64,000 nt of DNA from Elmis aenea (GCA_947652605.1 CANTFG010000007.1:27609-91608), one strand, 5' to 3'. Positions 10,481 through 20,812 are shown, numbered from the stretch's first letter. The notes: generated by a model from the letters alone, not told the origin. Translations and numbers: made by a program.

Positions 10481-10684
10481 TGTTATATATGTGTATGCGC
10501 ACACAGGCGGGGAGCTGTGGTGTACATGTGTGCGCGCACAGATGCGGTATTAAGAGTACGGTATTACACCTGTGACTATACGTACGTGTAAATGTAAATA
10601 TATATATCTTTATATAATTCGATAATAAAGAACTTATAAATTACGTAGTGTTATTACAAAATACTAAATACAACAGTTACAACA
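10481..10684 (+). repeat. 5' LTR of the Ty3-type element
   Basis: It begins TGTTATATATGTGTATGCGC and ends AGTTACAACA. AATAAA at about 10624 is a likely polyadenylation signal. No difference from 14713-14916 was seen. Confidence 0.92.
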
Positions 10685-10702
10685 ATTGGCGACGAGGATT
10701 CA
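10685..10702 (+). promoter_or_regulatory. Primer-binding site of the Ty3-type element
   Basis: TTGGCGACGAGGATTC lies directly after the 5' LTR, in the position of the minus-strand primer site. I cannot assign the tRNA with certainty. Confidence 0.6.
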
Positions 10703-10726
10703 AACGAATTCACAAATTTTACTACA

Positions 10727-13700
10727 ATGCCGGCTACCGAGACCAGCCACGTGGTCCAAACCATATTCACAATCGAACCGTTCGATAACACGAAAATAAA
10801 ATTCGACCGATGGGTCAAAAGGTTAGAAAGTGCATTCAACGTTTTTAAAGTAAACAAAACGATGAAAACGGCCTATTTGTTACATTATATGGGCTCGGAA
10901 GCATACGATATTTTGTGCGATAAACTATCCCCAGTGGAACCGGAAAATCAGGATTTTGAAGATCTAGTAAAAAGCATGAAGGACCACTATAATCCGGAAC
11001 CTTTGGAAATTGCGGAGAACTTTCGCTTCTTACAACGAAGACAATTTGAAGGAGAAACCGCCCAAGAATACATTACAGCCCTACAAAAATTGGCAATCAA
11101 CTGCAAATTTGGAGAGTACCTGAAGAAAGCCCTACGGAATCAGTTTGTATTTGGATTACGAGCCGAGAGGATTCAAGGGAGACTTTTGGAGTACAAGGAC
11201 CTCACTATTGAAAAAGCAGTGGAAATAGCAACTAGTATGGAACTTTCTGCCAAGGATGCAGCCCAATTACACAATACACAATTACATAATACACAATCTA
11301 CACAAATACACACAGTAAACTTACACAATACGCACAAATTACAAAAATACAAAGGTACAAAAAATAGTAATTTTAAAACCGTTTCTAATTATAATCCTAA
11401 TAATTCATGTAAAAATACTTTTCATACAAAATGTTTTAGATGTGGTTCGCCAGAACATTTAGCAAATAAATGTAGACAGCAGAATCTGGTCTGCGATTTT
11501 TGCAAAGGGAAAGGACACGTGCGTAAGGTTTGCATGAAAGCTAGTAGGATGCCAACGAACCAAGTCGAAGAAATTCTACACCTCGATGCTGAAAATAGTA
11601 AGTTTAGAGAAAAATTTCTTATAACAGTTGGAGTAAATTCAGTACCTATTCAATTCGAAATAGACAGTGGAGCAGCTGTCAGCATTATGAACATACGTCA
11701 ATTTACAAAATACTTTACGTTACAAAACATACAACATACGTCTTTAAAACTTATTACTTACTGCCAAAAGGAATTAAAAATTGAAGGCTTTGCTACTGTT
11801 AAAGTAAATTACAGGGGCTTACAGAAAAATTTAAATTTATACATTGTACAAAATTCAAAAGAACCATTGCTTGGTAGAGAGTGGATGAGACAGTTAAATA
11901 TACATATTGAAAATATTTCACAAATTAACTTGGCCGACACAAAAATACAGTTACAACAAGTTTTAGGCAAATACCATACAGTTTTTGACAAAAATATGGG
12001 AAAAATTACAGGCTTACAAGCAAAATTAAAAATCAAAGAGGGCACACAACCAACTTTTATTAAAGCTAGAACAATACCATTTTCATTAATACCAAAAGTA
12101 GAAGAAGAAATTCATTTCTTAATTAATGAAGGGGTTCTAACAAAAGTTAACCATTCAGACTGGGCTACACCTGTAGTACCTGTTGTGAAATCTAATGGCA
12201 GAATTAGATTATGCGGAGATTTCAAAGTTACATTAAATCCAAATTTAGTAGTAGATGAACATCCACTACCTACAATTGATCAATTATTTTCTTCCATGGC
12301 GGGAGGAGATCGATTCAGTAAAATTGATTTAAGTCAAGCTTACTTACAACTAGAGGTCAGACCGGAAGATAGGAAATACCTCACGTTAAATACACATAAA
12401 GGGTTATTCGAAAGTACACGATTAATGTACGGCATAGCTAGTGCTCCAGCAATTTGGCAACGCGAAATTGAATTAATTTTAAAAGATATACCTGGCATAA
12501 CAGTATTTTTAGATGATATTAAAATTACTGCAACCAATGATACTACACACTTACAAAGATTGGAATTAGTTTTATCTCGATTGGCAAAATACAATATTAA
12601 AGCAAATTTAGAAAAATGTCAATTTATGCAAAATCAAATTGAATATTGTGGTTACACAATAGATAAATACGGAATACATAAATCAAATGCAAAAATTGAG
12701 GCAATTCAAAACGCGCCTCGACCTACAAATGCAACTCAAGTACGTGCTTTTATAGGGTTAGTCAATTATTATGGACGTTTTCTTAAAAACTTAAGCGAGA
12801 TATTATACCCGCTAAATAATTTGCTAAAAGACAGAGTCCAATTTCACTGGAACAATAAATGTCAATACGCTTTTGATTACATTAAAAAGGAAATACAGTC
12901 TAAAAAAGTATTAGTGCATTTTAATCCAAATTTAAAACTAGTACTTGCAACGGACGCTAGTCCATATGCAGTGGGAGCGGTACTTTCACATGTTGACAAT
13001 GATGGCAATGAACGGCCGATACAGTTTGCTTCACAAACACTTACTTCCACACAACAAAAATATGCCCAAATAGACAAAGAAGCTTACAGCATAATCTTCG
13101 GAGTTAAAAAGTTTTACAATTATTTATATGGAAAACATTTTACATTATATACAGATCACAAACCACTATTACAAATATTTTCCCCAAATAAAAGTTTACC
13201 AATTTTATCTGCTACGAGAATGCAACATTACGCAATTTTTTTACAAGGCTTTAACTACGACATTAAATATAAAAGCAGTCAAGCACATACAAACGCTGAC
13301 GCAATGTCTAGATTACCACTTCATTCATCCCAATTAAACAATGGTGATGAACCCGATTGTTTTGAAATACGACAAATCGAAACCTTACCAATTACATTAC
13401 AAGAATTGGCAAAGGGAACTGCCAATGATAATACATTAAACAAGTTACTTAAAGCTTTAAAAACTGGGAAAATAGTACACCAAAACTACAGGTTTAATAT
13501 ACAACAAACCGAATTTTCATTACAAAGTGATTGCATATTTCGAGGACAAAGAGTTGTAATTCCTACTACATTACGCCAATCAATTTTACAAGAACTTCAT
13601 TCAGCACACATGGGTATCGTCAAAATGAAGTTACTAGCAAGAAGTTATTGTTGGTGGCAGGGTATCGACAGAGATATCGAGAATGTATGTAAAAATTGTG

Positions 13701-14653
13701 CACAATGCAATAAATTTAAGAATACACCTACTAACGTACCAACTCATTGCTGGGAACCTGCCACAGAACCATTTCAAAGAGTTCATGTAGATTTCGCCGG
13801 ACCTTTTATGGGTACATATTTTTTTATATTAGTAGACGCTTATACGCGTTGGCCTGAAGTTCATACAATGAAAACAATTAATACCAAAAATACAATTGAC
13901 ACATGCCGAAAAATTTTTGCTACATTTGGAATACCAAAGGTATTGGTCAGTGACAACGGTAGACAATTTACAGGATTTGAATTTAAAAAGTTCATGAACG
14001 AAAATGGAATCATACATAAACTAAGTGCACCATACCATCCTGCAACAAACGGCTTAGCAGAACGCTATGTCCAAACACTCAAGCAATCTTTACGAAGTAT
14101 GCGAGAAGAAGGCGAAAATATTGAAAAACAATTATGCAAATTTTTACTTAGTTACAGAAGGACACCCAATACTACAACAGGTTTAAGCCCTTCGAAACTA
14201 CTTTTTGGAAGAGATATTCGTTCACGATTAGATCTAATAAAACCACAACAAACTCTAAATTATGAAATTAACTCAAAAATTAGAGAATTAAAAGTGGGAG
14301 ACAGAGTTGCAGTCCGAGATTACATTCACGAAAGCAAGTGGCAATTTGGAAAAATTATCACTAGATTGGGACTACTACAGTACTTGGTTTCCTTAGATGA
14401 TCACCGAGTATGGAGGAGACACATCAACCAGATTAGAAGGATTGGTGAAAATACACCCTGCTTCGTACCTCAAGCTTACAGGCATGAACCAGTGATTACC
14501 AGGACGGAACCAGAGGAGCCTATAGCGGATTCTTCAGAAAAAGAAATAACGACAGAAGCTACAAGACAGTCAAACTCGCCTGCGGCTATCATGCAACCCT
14601 TACGAAGGTCCCAAAGAACAGTTAAACTACCAGATAGGTTAACTTACAAATAA
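10727..14653 (+). CDS. Gag-Pol polyprotein, Ty3-type (Mag-like)
   Basis: The 1308-residue frame starts at the first ATG after the primer site. Gag occupies about 1-280, with two CCHC knuckles (CFRCGSPEHLANKC at about 236, CDFCKGKGHVRKVC at about 255). The aspartic protease active site DSGAA is at about 312. Reverse transcriptase shows RLCGDFK at about 495 and the catalytic FLDDIKI at about 594. RNase H starts with TDAS at about 743. Integrase has an HHCC zinc finger from about 958 (ending CKNCAQC) and the DDE residues in VDFAGPF (1021), SDNGRQF (1075) and AERY (1112). Gag and Pol are fused in one frame without frameshift or stop. The order RT-RNase H-IN defines Ty3-type, and the integrase finger resembles the Mag/SURL group. 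No lesion is visible, so the protein is probably functional. Confidence 0.93.
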   Translation: MPATETSHVVQTIFTIEPFDNTKIKFDRWVKRLESAFNVFKVNKTMKTAYLLHYMGSEAYDILCDKLSPVEPENQDFEDLVKSMKDHYNPEPLEIAENFRFLQRRQFEGETAQEYITALQKLAINCKFGEYLKKALRNQFVFGLRAERIQGRLLEYKDLTIEKAVEIATSMELSAKDAAQLHNTQLHNTQSTQIHTVNLHNTHKLQKYKGTKNSNFKTVSNYNPNNSCKNTFHTKCFRCGSPEHLANKCRQQNLVCDFCKGKGHVRKVCMKASRMPTNQVEEILHLDAENSKFREKFLITVGVNSVPIQFEIDSGAAVSIMNIRQFTKYFTLQNIQHTSLKLITYCQKELKIEGFATVKVNYRGLQKNLNLYIVQNSKEPLLGREWMRQLNIHIENISQINLADTKIQLQQVLGKYHTVFDKNMGKITGLQAKLKIKEGTQPTFIKARTIPFSLIPKVEEEIHFLINEGVLTKVNHSDWATPVVPVVKSNGRIRLCGDFKVTLNPNLVVDEHPLPTIDQLFSSMAGGDRFSKIDLSQAYLQLEVRPEDRKYLTLNTHKGLFESTRLMYGIASAPAIWQREIELILKDIPGITVFLDDIKITATNDTTHLQRLELVLSRLAKYNIKANLEKCQFMQNQIEYCGYTIDKYGIHKSNAKIEAIQNAPRPTNATQVRAFIGLVNYYGRFLKNLSEILYPLNNLLKDRVQFHWNNKCQYAFDYIKKEIQSKKVLVHFNPNLKLVLATDASPYAVGAVLSHVDNDGNERPIQFASQTLTSTQQKYAQIDKEAYSIIFGVKKFYNYLYGKHFTLYTDHKPLLQIFSPNKSLPILSATRMQHYAIFLQGFNYDIKYKSSQAHTNADAMSRLPLHSSQLNNGDEPDCFEIRQIETLPITLQELAKGTANDNTLNKLLKALKTGKIVHQNYRFNIQQTEFSLQSDCIFRGQRVVIPTTLRQSILQELHSAHMGIVKMKLLARSYCWWQGIDRDIENVCKNCAQCNKFKNTPTNVPTHCWEPATEPFQRVHVDFAGPFMGTYFFILVDAYTRWPEVHTMKTINTKNTIDTCRKIFATFGIPKVLVSDNGRQFTGFEFKKFMNENGIIHKLSAPYHPATNGLAERYVQTLKQSLRSMREEGENIEKQLCKFLLSYRRTPNTTTGLSPSKLLFGRDIRSRLDLIKPQQTLNYEINSKIRELKVGDRVAVRDYIHESKWQFGKIITRLGLLQYLVSLDDHRVWRRHINQIRRIGENTPCFVPQAYRHEPVITRTEPEEPIADSSEKEITTEATRQSNSPAAIMQPLRRSQRTVKLPDRLTYK

Positions 14654-14697
14654 TAATTTTGATTTATCTTACATCCCTTTAACATAATTTTTTTTCG

Positions 14698-14712
14698 TGA
14701 GAAGGGGAGAAA
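14698..14712 (+). promoter_or_regulatory. Polypurine tract of the Ty3-type element
   Basis: GAGAAGGGGAGAAA lies immediately before the 3' LTR, where plus-strand DNA synthesis would be primed. Confidence 0.75.
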
Positions 14713-14916
14713 TGTTATATATGTGTATGCGCACACAGGCGGGGAGCTGTGGTGTACATGTGTGCGCGCACAGATGCGGTATTAAGAGTACGGTATTACA
14801 CCTGTGACTATACGTACGTGTAAATGTAAATATATATATCTTTATATAATTCGATAATAAAGAACTTATAAATTACGTAGTGTTATTACAAAATACTAAA
14901 TACAACAGTTACAACA
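14713..14916 (+). repeat. 3' LTR of the Ty3-type element
   Basis: Same 204 bases as 10481-10684 by eye. It is followed by the target duplication ATAAT. Confidence 0.92.
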
Positions 14917-15014
14917 ATAATATTTACTGTGCAAACAAAGCAAATTATAACAAAATACAACACGTAAAAAAACATACACTCCACGTGGTTCTCTTAACCT
15001 CACTACGTTAGCGT

Positions 15015-16997
15015 TCAACTGTCAACTTCCCGTCTAAACTGACTCCACCCTGTCTCTCTCCGCGCCATCTCACCCACAACACTCGAGGCCACACGTCGCA
15101 CTCCCTGTCGCCCTCTAACGGATCTATCAGAACTAAATCCCACACGGCCATTCCTGTCCTTCGGCACGTCCTCGGGCTGCTCAGGGTCCTCCGATGTCGC
15201 TGGTGACTCAGGAGCTTCGCTTGGACCGTGGCTATCCTCTTCAGTGGATTGGGGGCGTTTCTTTTTCTTGTATTTTTTGTAATCCCTCTCTCTTTCTTGC
15301 TCCCTCTCACGTTCTCTTTCTCGGCTTCTTTCTTCTCTTGACCTAGATCTTGAGCGGCGTCTTTTTTTCTCATCCTTTTCTCGTCTTCGTGATACTTCTT
15401 TTTCCTCCTCTTGTTTCTTCATAATATCCCTTAATTTGCCGATTTCTCGAGTGATCAGGTCTCGTTTTTCTTCTTCCTGCTCTTGCTTCTCACTCTTCTC
15501 TCTTTCTTCACGTTCTCGTTTTTCTCTTTCTTCTTTCTCACGCCTCTCTCGCCTTTCGTTTTCTAGTCGTTCTTGTTCTTCGCATTCACGCCTTTCTTTT
15601 TCTTCTTTCTCTTTTCGTTCTGTTTCACGTTTGCGTTGTTCTCGTTCCAACTGCTCCTTTTCTAATCCCTCTTTTTCTATTCTCTCCCTTTCCAACCTTT
15701 CTTTTTCTAAACGCTCTCTTTCTATTCTTTCTTTTTCTGCCTTCTCTTTTTCCAATCTTTCTTTTTCTAAACGCTCTTTTTCTTCGGTTATTTCATCATT
15801 AACCACTTCAACGTATGGTTTGAGCGTAACTTTATTGGAAGTAATGGTAACCTCTGTATCTTTAAGTAACTCGGTGCCAATAAGAACGTCTGCTTCCATT
15901 ACATCCTGCGGAACTATGTGGAAAGTGGTCAAATAAAGGCTATCGTCCACAATTACGTCTGCGGTAAAGCAACCTAATGTCATAACAGTCGCACCCAAGC
16001 CTCTTAATGTCTGTACTTCATTGCTCACTTTTGGTGCACCTATACGGAAATATTCTTCCACTCGTATCAGGTTAACGGCGCTTCCCGTATCAATCAGAGC
16101 AGATGTTGCTACCTTATCCAACATTATATTTTTGTACATATTTTTAGACGTCTTATTAACTTTTACATGCATGCTGCCATGCGCACCGTCGTTTTTCACA
16201 CGGTTCTTCGTGCATCTAGTAGATATGTGTCCAAATTCCTTACATCGGAAACATTTGGGCCCCTTTTCCACATGACGACAATCTTTTATCTTATGTCCCA
16301 CTTGGCCACAACCATGACAACGCTCATTAAATTTTCTTTCTGTCTTTTCTTTTATTTTATCTCCACCTCTCATCTTTTGCTTCATTAAAGCATACAACTC
16401 CATTTTTTCTTTCAATTCTCTTAGAGTTTTGCAACCATAAAGAATCACTTTATTTGTTTCGGCATCCGGAATACCGTCGATGATATACTGAATCAACGCC
16501 TCACTCTCCACTTCGGCCTTTCCTGCAATTCCGGACATAATTAATACATATTCCTGATAACTTTCTACCGCCTCTTTTTTTCTGTTCATCAACTCTTTAT
16601 GAATCATCGCACTATTAACACGTCTACCGAATTCTTCCGAAATTTCGAGCTTAAACGAATTCCAACTTTTGATGGGCGCCACTGAATGGAGCCATACTTT
16701 TGCTGTCCCTCTTAACAGTTTTTTAGCACATACCAATTTCTGCAAATCGCCCCATCCCAAAATGCTACAGTTCTCCTCTATATCTCTAATCCATCCCTCC
16801 ACAGTACACCGACCGACACCATCAAACGTAGGTAGGGAGTCCTCCACATCGCGCACGCCAAACGACTGCCTCACCGATGCATCACTTTCACGGCGCAACA
16901 GTTCGTTTTCGCGTTTCAGTAATTCATTTTCTTGCATCAGCAATTGCTTCATTCTTATGTCTAAAGACAGATCCAAATCGTCCATACTGAACGCCAT
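15015..16997 (-). CDS. Gag-protease protein with charged RS-like domain, element 1
   Basis: I start it at MAFSMDDLDL (16997); an upstream in-frame Met at 17117 is less likely because element 2 begins at the equivalent place. About 660 residues. The N-terminus is a coiled coil (LLMQENELLKRENELL), then a Retrotrans_gag region (VWLHSVAPIKSWNSF), two CCHC knuckles (CHGCGQVGHKIKDC, CFRCKEFGHISTRC) and an aspartic protease with ALIDTGSAVNL and a later IGTELL. Next comes about 180 residues of KERLEKE-type and RRRSRSRSR-type sequence. No reverse transcriptase, RNase H or integrase follows. The frame enters the 3' LTR at 15144. The stretch matching the C-terminus of element 2 (VWDLVLIDPLEGDREC) is found in another frame (15008-15150), so a frameshift has occurred in this copy. 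It would form particles and process Gag if expressed. Confidence 0.8.
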   Translation of the reverse strand: MAFSMDDLDLSLDIRMKQLLMQENELLKRENELLRRESDASVRQSFGVRDVEDSLPTFDGVGRCTVEGWIRDIEENCSILGWGDLQKLVCAKKLLRGTAKVWLHSVAPIKSWNSFKLEISEEFGRRVNSAMIHKELMNRKKEAVESYQEYVLIMSGIAGKAEVESEALIQYIIDGIPDAETNKVILYGCKTLRELKEKMELYALMKQKMRGGDKIKEKTERKFNERCHGCGQVGHKIKDCRHVEKGPKCFRCKEFGHISTRCTKNRVKNDGAHGSMHVKVNKTSKNMYKNIMLDKVATSALIDTGSAVNLIRVEEYFRIGAPKVSNEVQTLRGLGATVMTLGCFTADVIVDDSLYLTTFHIVPQDVMEADVLIGTELLKDTEVTITSNKVTLKPYVEVVNDEITEEKERLEKERLEKEKAEKERIERERLEKERLERERIEKEGLEKEQLEREQRKRETERKEKEEKERRECEEQERLENERRERREKEEREKREREEREKSEKQEQEEEKRDLITREIGKLRDIMKKQEEEKEVSRRREKDEKKRRRSRSRSREERSREREREREQERERDYKKYKKKKRPQSTEEDSHGPSEAPESPATSEDPEQPEDVPKDRNGRVGFSSDRSVRGRQGVRRVASSVVGEMARRETGWSQFRREVDS

Positions 16998-17299
16998 AAT
17001 ACGACAAATCGCACAAAAAGTCTTTCGCACGAACCTGAGCTGTCCGCACAATTCTTCTTTTCCCGCGCTCGCGACCGATCTAGGTTTCACGCCGACAAAC
17101 GATGACGTAATTCGCACACGAATTTACCGGGGTTTTATTGTCAATCCTGTCTTTATTTTCACTTTTACACAACTTTGTTTAAACTACAACTCAACTGTGT
17201 TTAAACTACTACACAACTTTGTTTAAACTACAACTCAACTTTGTTTAAACTACTACTAACCTCTTCGTTATACTTTGCAAATTTTACTTTTTTGTTATA

Positions 17300-17321
17300 T
17301 CCCGGACGAGCCCCCAAAAGT
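17300..17321 (-). promoter_or_regulatory. tRNA-Pro-type primer-binding site, element 1
   Basis: Read on the minus strand, directly after the 5' LTR: TTGGGGGCTCGTCCGGGAT. This is the classic primer site complementary to the 3' end of tRNA-Pro. It fixes the orientation of the element. Confidence 0.85.
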
Positions 17322-17607
17322 TGTGGGAATTGCGATGATAGTTTTCCCAACAAAAAGAGATAAAACAGTATGATAATATTTACTGTACAAACAAAGCAAA
17401 TTATAACAAAATACAACACGTAAAAAAACATACACTCCACGTGGTTCTCTTAACCTCACTGCGTTAGCGTTCAACTGTCAACTTCCCGTCTAAACTGACT
17501 CCACCCTGTCTCTCTCCGCGCCATCTCACCCACAACACTCGAGGCCACACACCACACGTCGCACTCCCTGTCGCCCTCTAACGGATCTATCAGAACTAAA
17601 TCCCACA
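17322..17607 (-). repeat. 5' LTR of Gag-protease element 1
   Basis: A 286-base LTR with ends TGTGGGAATT and AAATCCCACA, matching the split copy at 10425-15144. Its CACTCCCTGTCGCCCTCTAA part is shared with the LTR of the element at 45520-49026. Confidence 0.88.
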
Positions 17608-18521
17608 TTATAAAATTATAAATAGATAATATCTTTTCATAATTAGCATTCCTTATCTAAATAATGTCAAAAACCGGTTTAAAAGTTAAAATGGGTTTTT
17701 TACAGTAAACCGTTTTTTTTTAAATGAAAAAACTGTTTACTGTTACGTTATAAAAATAAAGTTCTCGATTTCGGTTAAGCGTTAACCAATTTTTATCGGT
17801 TTCGAGCTCTGCTTTTAAAAAATAAAATACAAGACGTTATAATAAACATATCTTTTATTTTTACGTTTACAAAAATATTTTTAATTCAATGATATTTAGG
17901 TATCAAATGAATCTTAATACCCAACTTAACGAAATTATTTAATAACGGCTTTGGTCTTTAAATTTATATTGAAATCCCAAAATTTAGCTAATTCTATGCC
18001 ACACAAATCTTTGTTTTCAAGATAGATAAATGTGGTGATACGAATATTAAGGATCTTTAATTAATTATGATAATTAAGTTGCAAACAATTGTTTACTTAA
18101 TTCCTGTTTTAATGTCCAATGAGCAACTGAAAAGTATAGATTCATCAATTTAATTTCATATTTTATGACAAAATTACATTATTAATTACAATCATTGCTA
18201 TTAAATTAATGTAGACAAATAATTACAATGCACATTTTCTTATAAATTAAAAAAATAATTGTATGTAACTTAACTTATGAAATTTACGTATGGTAATAAC
18301 TAACACAACCATCACTAATGTCTTAAAGTCTTGGATCAAACTTAAACACTCTGAACACGCAAAAAAAATGTGTACATTCGCCTATGTGCTCTATGCAATC
18401 TATTTAAAATCTGGAGGTCGCAGCCTAGTCGCAAGCGAAACTCGACCGTATATACCTACACCTCAGCCAATAGAAAGTTGTCCAGCGCGTGTCCCTACCC
18501 TGTTTATAAAGGCACCCTATT

Positions 18522-19578
18522 GTGGACTAGAAATTTTATGAATATTGAACCAACAGATGAAAATGTCTCGTTAAGATTAACCTAACAAAATATAGTAACG
18601 TTGAATCAGTAAAACCTTTTGAATATTTGAATAAGAAAATATTAAGTCGTAATTTTTAAAATAAAACGGGGCAATATATTCTAGTTCTAGCTTTAAAAAA
18701 TAGCTGAAAATAAATCCTCAAGTACACAGAGAAATTGTCTTCTTGAGTTTCTTTCAAGAGGATACATTGTTATTGTATATATTTTCACAATTACAGTAAA
18801 CATAGTTTTAAGTTTGTAGTGATGATAAATTTAAAAAGTAGTAGGAGGGAGCAAGTATTCCATGATGCTACACAATGCTTATATGTTGTGGTAATTTACA
18901 GAGTAGCAAATTTACTAGGCCTATGCCTAGTTTAACAGATTTTTTTATTTGTCGTTTCATGTTTATTTAGAAAATTTATGAAAAGTTGAGGTTAGTAAGT
19001 TACAGACAAACATTACAATTTTAGCGTTTTTATGTTATAGTTTTATATGAAATTGTGGATACTGATGGTCCAGTAAAATAGGTTACTTCTGCAATTATGA
19101 ATGTTATAAATTAAAAATGTTTTTGTTGTTGTTTAATAATTATTTAGATTCGCAAAATTTTCTTCTTATTTTCAATGGGATCCTCTTGCACCTTTCGGTG
19201 GTATGTTATTCTAACTCTTGCAAACGTTTTTCCTCGCCTGTATATCAATGGTCAACTGTGACCCATGTCGCCAGCTCCTCTTTTTCTAATCTCTGCACCG
19301 AAATGAAACTAGCGGCCTTTTTAGCTTTTAGTTTAAATACAATAGAGTCATTTGTTTATTTTTCTTTTTGAACAAAAATTGAAAACGTCCTTAAGTTAAA
19401 ATTTATATGGTGCCTTATTTAGAAGATAGTATGTTGTATCTACCCTATAAATATCAATACTCAACCCTGACGCTGAGAGATTATATGAGTTTTTTTAAAT
19501 AATGAAATTACATTGTTTTTTTTTTTAAATTGAAAACTTCATTAAATCAATACCATTTGTGTGCTTCACGATGTAAGG
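18522..19578. other. Non-coding AT-rich stretch
   Basis: No gene, RNA or clear repeat boundary was recognised between the R1 end and the next TIR element. Confidence 0.5.
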
Positions 19579-20812
19579 TATAGCAGTTTTAACTTAACGT
19601 GGACCGCGAGATGCTCAAAGAGAGGCGATGGCGGTTGAAATTAAGACTTTTCTAAAAACATTGCGTAAATGATTTTTTTTTAAATTATCAAAACACCCTT
19701 TTACCATATCGGTGTAGGTGTAGGATCAAGATGATCTGATTTAAGAGCAACTGATGTATGAAAAAAATATCTCGAAAAAAATAATAGTTTTTGCGCTATT
19801 GATAAAAAACAAAACAAATCAGATTTTTAAATTTTGATTATAACTTGTTTATTTGAAATCACACTTAAACTATTTTCCAAAATTATCAAGGCACTTTTTT
19901 GCGTAGATTTGAAATTTGTCAACAACTTTTACCTATCTTCATTTGTTTTTATTTTTTTAACATTAACTGTCTTATTTTAAATAAGGCTGATGTTAAAATA
20001 ACAAAAACTAATGAAAATATGTAAAGCTATTGACACATTTCAAATCTGCGCAAATAGTGCTTAAATAATATCGAAAAATATTTTGAGTGTGATTTCAAGT
20101 AAGCAAGTTATTAGCAAAAATTTAAAAAGTTTTTTGCTTTTTATCAATAGCGCAAAAACTATTAATTTCAAAAAATGCATGTAATACCTTCTTTTAAATT
20201 AGATCATTTTGACTCATTTAACCAACTCTATATCTCTTACCGTTTACGAGATCCATATGCTGTTCACCATATGGGGCACCCTGTATATTAAAAAGCACTT
20301 TTTTTATCAAAAATTGTATTTAGGGCTTAAATATTCAATTTATGCATAAATTAGCAAAGGGATAACTTGTGGGACACCCTGTACATGCAATATAGAACAT
20401 TTACACTTTTAACAGTGAATCAAATAAGCCGGTAACATAAAAACTTAGAGTACTTTTTAACCGGCATAGTCACCTGTAACTTTTCTCAATAGCAAATTAT
20501 AGGTAATTTTTTTTTAAATTGTATGGTTAAAAAATTCATATCGCCCTGCGTGAGGGTTGGGTTTTGATGTTTATAGGGCAGATGCTACATACTAAAGCTG
20601 TTTTAACTTAAAGTGGACAGTGAGGCAGAAACAAGAATTAGTCCAAGGCGTTTATTACTGCGCCACCTAATAACATCAGTCTGTTTCAGCAACGTGATTA
20701 AAACCTGTAAAATAATTTACCGTTACTCAACATCTTTAGAAAAGTGTACATTTCAACCACCATCCCCTCTCTTTGCTCATCTCGCGGTCCACTTTAAGTT
20801 AAAACTGCTATA
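19579..20812. mobile_element. TA-flanked TIR element with nested foldback
   Basis: The left end TATAGCAGTTTTAACTTAAC and the following GTGGACCGCGAGATG recur inverted at the right end. The similarity extends over about 80 bases, and the ends are flanked by TA. A shorter inner copy of the terminus lies at 20597. Between them, 19740-20215 is a foldback sequence: AATAGTTTTTGCGCTATTGA near 19787 pairs with its complement near 20150. The word GGCACCCTGTATA near 20272 marks the edge of that inner repeat. No transposase is present. Confidence 0.7.

Larger units (their letters stand above)
10481..14916 (+). mobile_element. Intact Ty3-type LTR retrotransposon, Mag-like
   Basis: A 4436-bp element with 204-bp LTRs (10481-10684 and 14713-14916) that I read as identical. 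It is flanked by a perfect 5-bp duplication ATAAT (10476-10480 and 14917-14921). A primer site follows the 5' LTR, a purine tract precedes the 3' LTR, and one uninterrupted gag-pol frame lies between. Every visible feature points to a very recent and possibly still mobile copy. It sits inside the LTR of another retrotransposon. Confidence 0.93.
10425..15144 (-). repeat. 3' LTR of Gag-protease element 1, interrupted
   Basis: The 279-base LTR is broken between 10480 and 14922 by the Ty3 element and its 5-bp target duplication. Compared with 17322-17607 it lacks 7 bases in the run of ACACC words but otherwise matches closely. Confidence 0.8.
10425..17607 (-). mobile_element. Gag-protease-only LTR retrotransposon 1
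   Basis: The minus-strand element has LTRs at 17322-17607 (5') and at 10425-10480 plus 14922-15144 (3', split by the inserted Ty3 element). Both start TGTGGGAATT and end CCCACA. A primer-binding site follows the 5' LTR. The only frame encodes Gag, protease and a charged domain. Target duplications are imperfect (ATATA on the left, TTATA on the right). The empty site can be read in R1 copy 2 near 57875. It would need reverse transcriptase and integrase from another element. It is related to the element at 45520-49026. Confidence 0.8.
9825..18521. mobile_element. TIR repeat R1, copy 1, split by nested LTR elements
   Basis: 9852-10424 aligns with 57318-57877, and 17608-18521 aligns with 57878-58613, so this is one element interrupted by the LTR element 10425-17607. 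Shared words include GCGGCAATGGGATTATAT, AAACCGGTTTAAAAG and AAGCGAAACTCGACCGTAT. The extreme left end (9825-9851) resembles the terminal repeat of the other copy only loosely. Copy 1 has about 150 extra bases near 18266-18420. The element is full of AACCGGTT-like words and encodes nothing recognisable. Confidence 0.75.

Noticed and set aside
15436..15936. Ser/Arg/Phe-rich frame opposite to the Gag-protease gene (also 46559-47263)
   Set aside because: It is the reverse reading of the KERLEKE and RS-rich coding repeats and follows from their codons.
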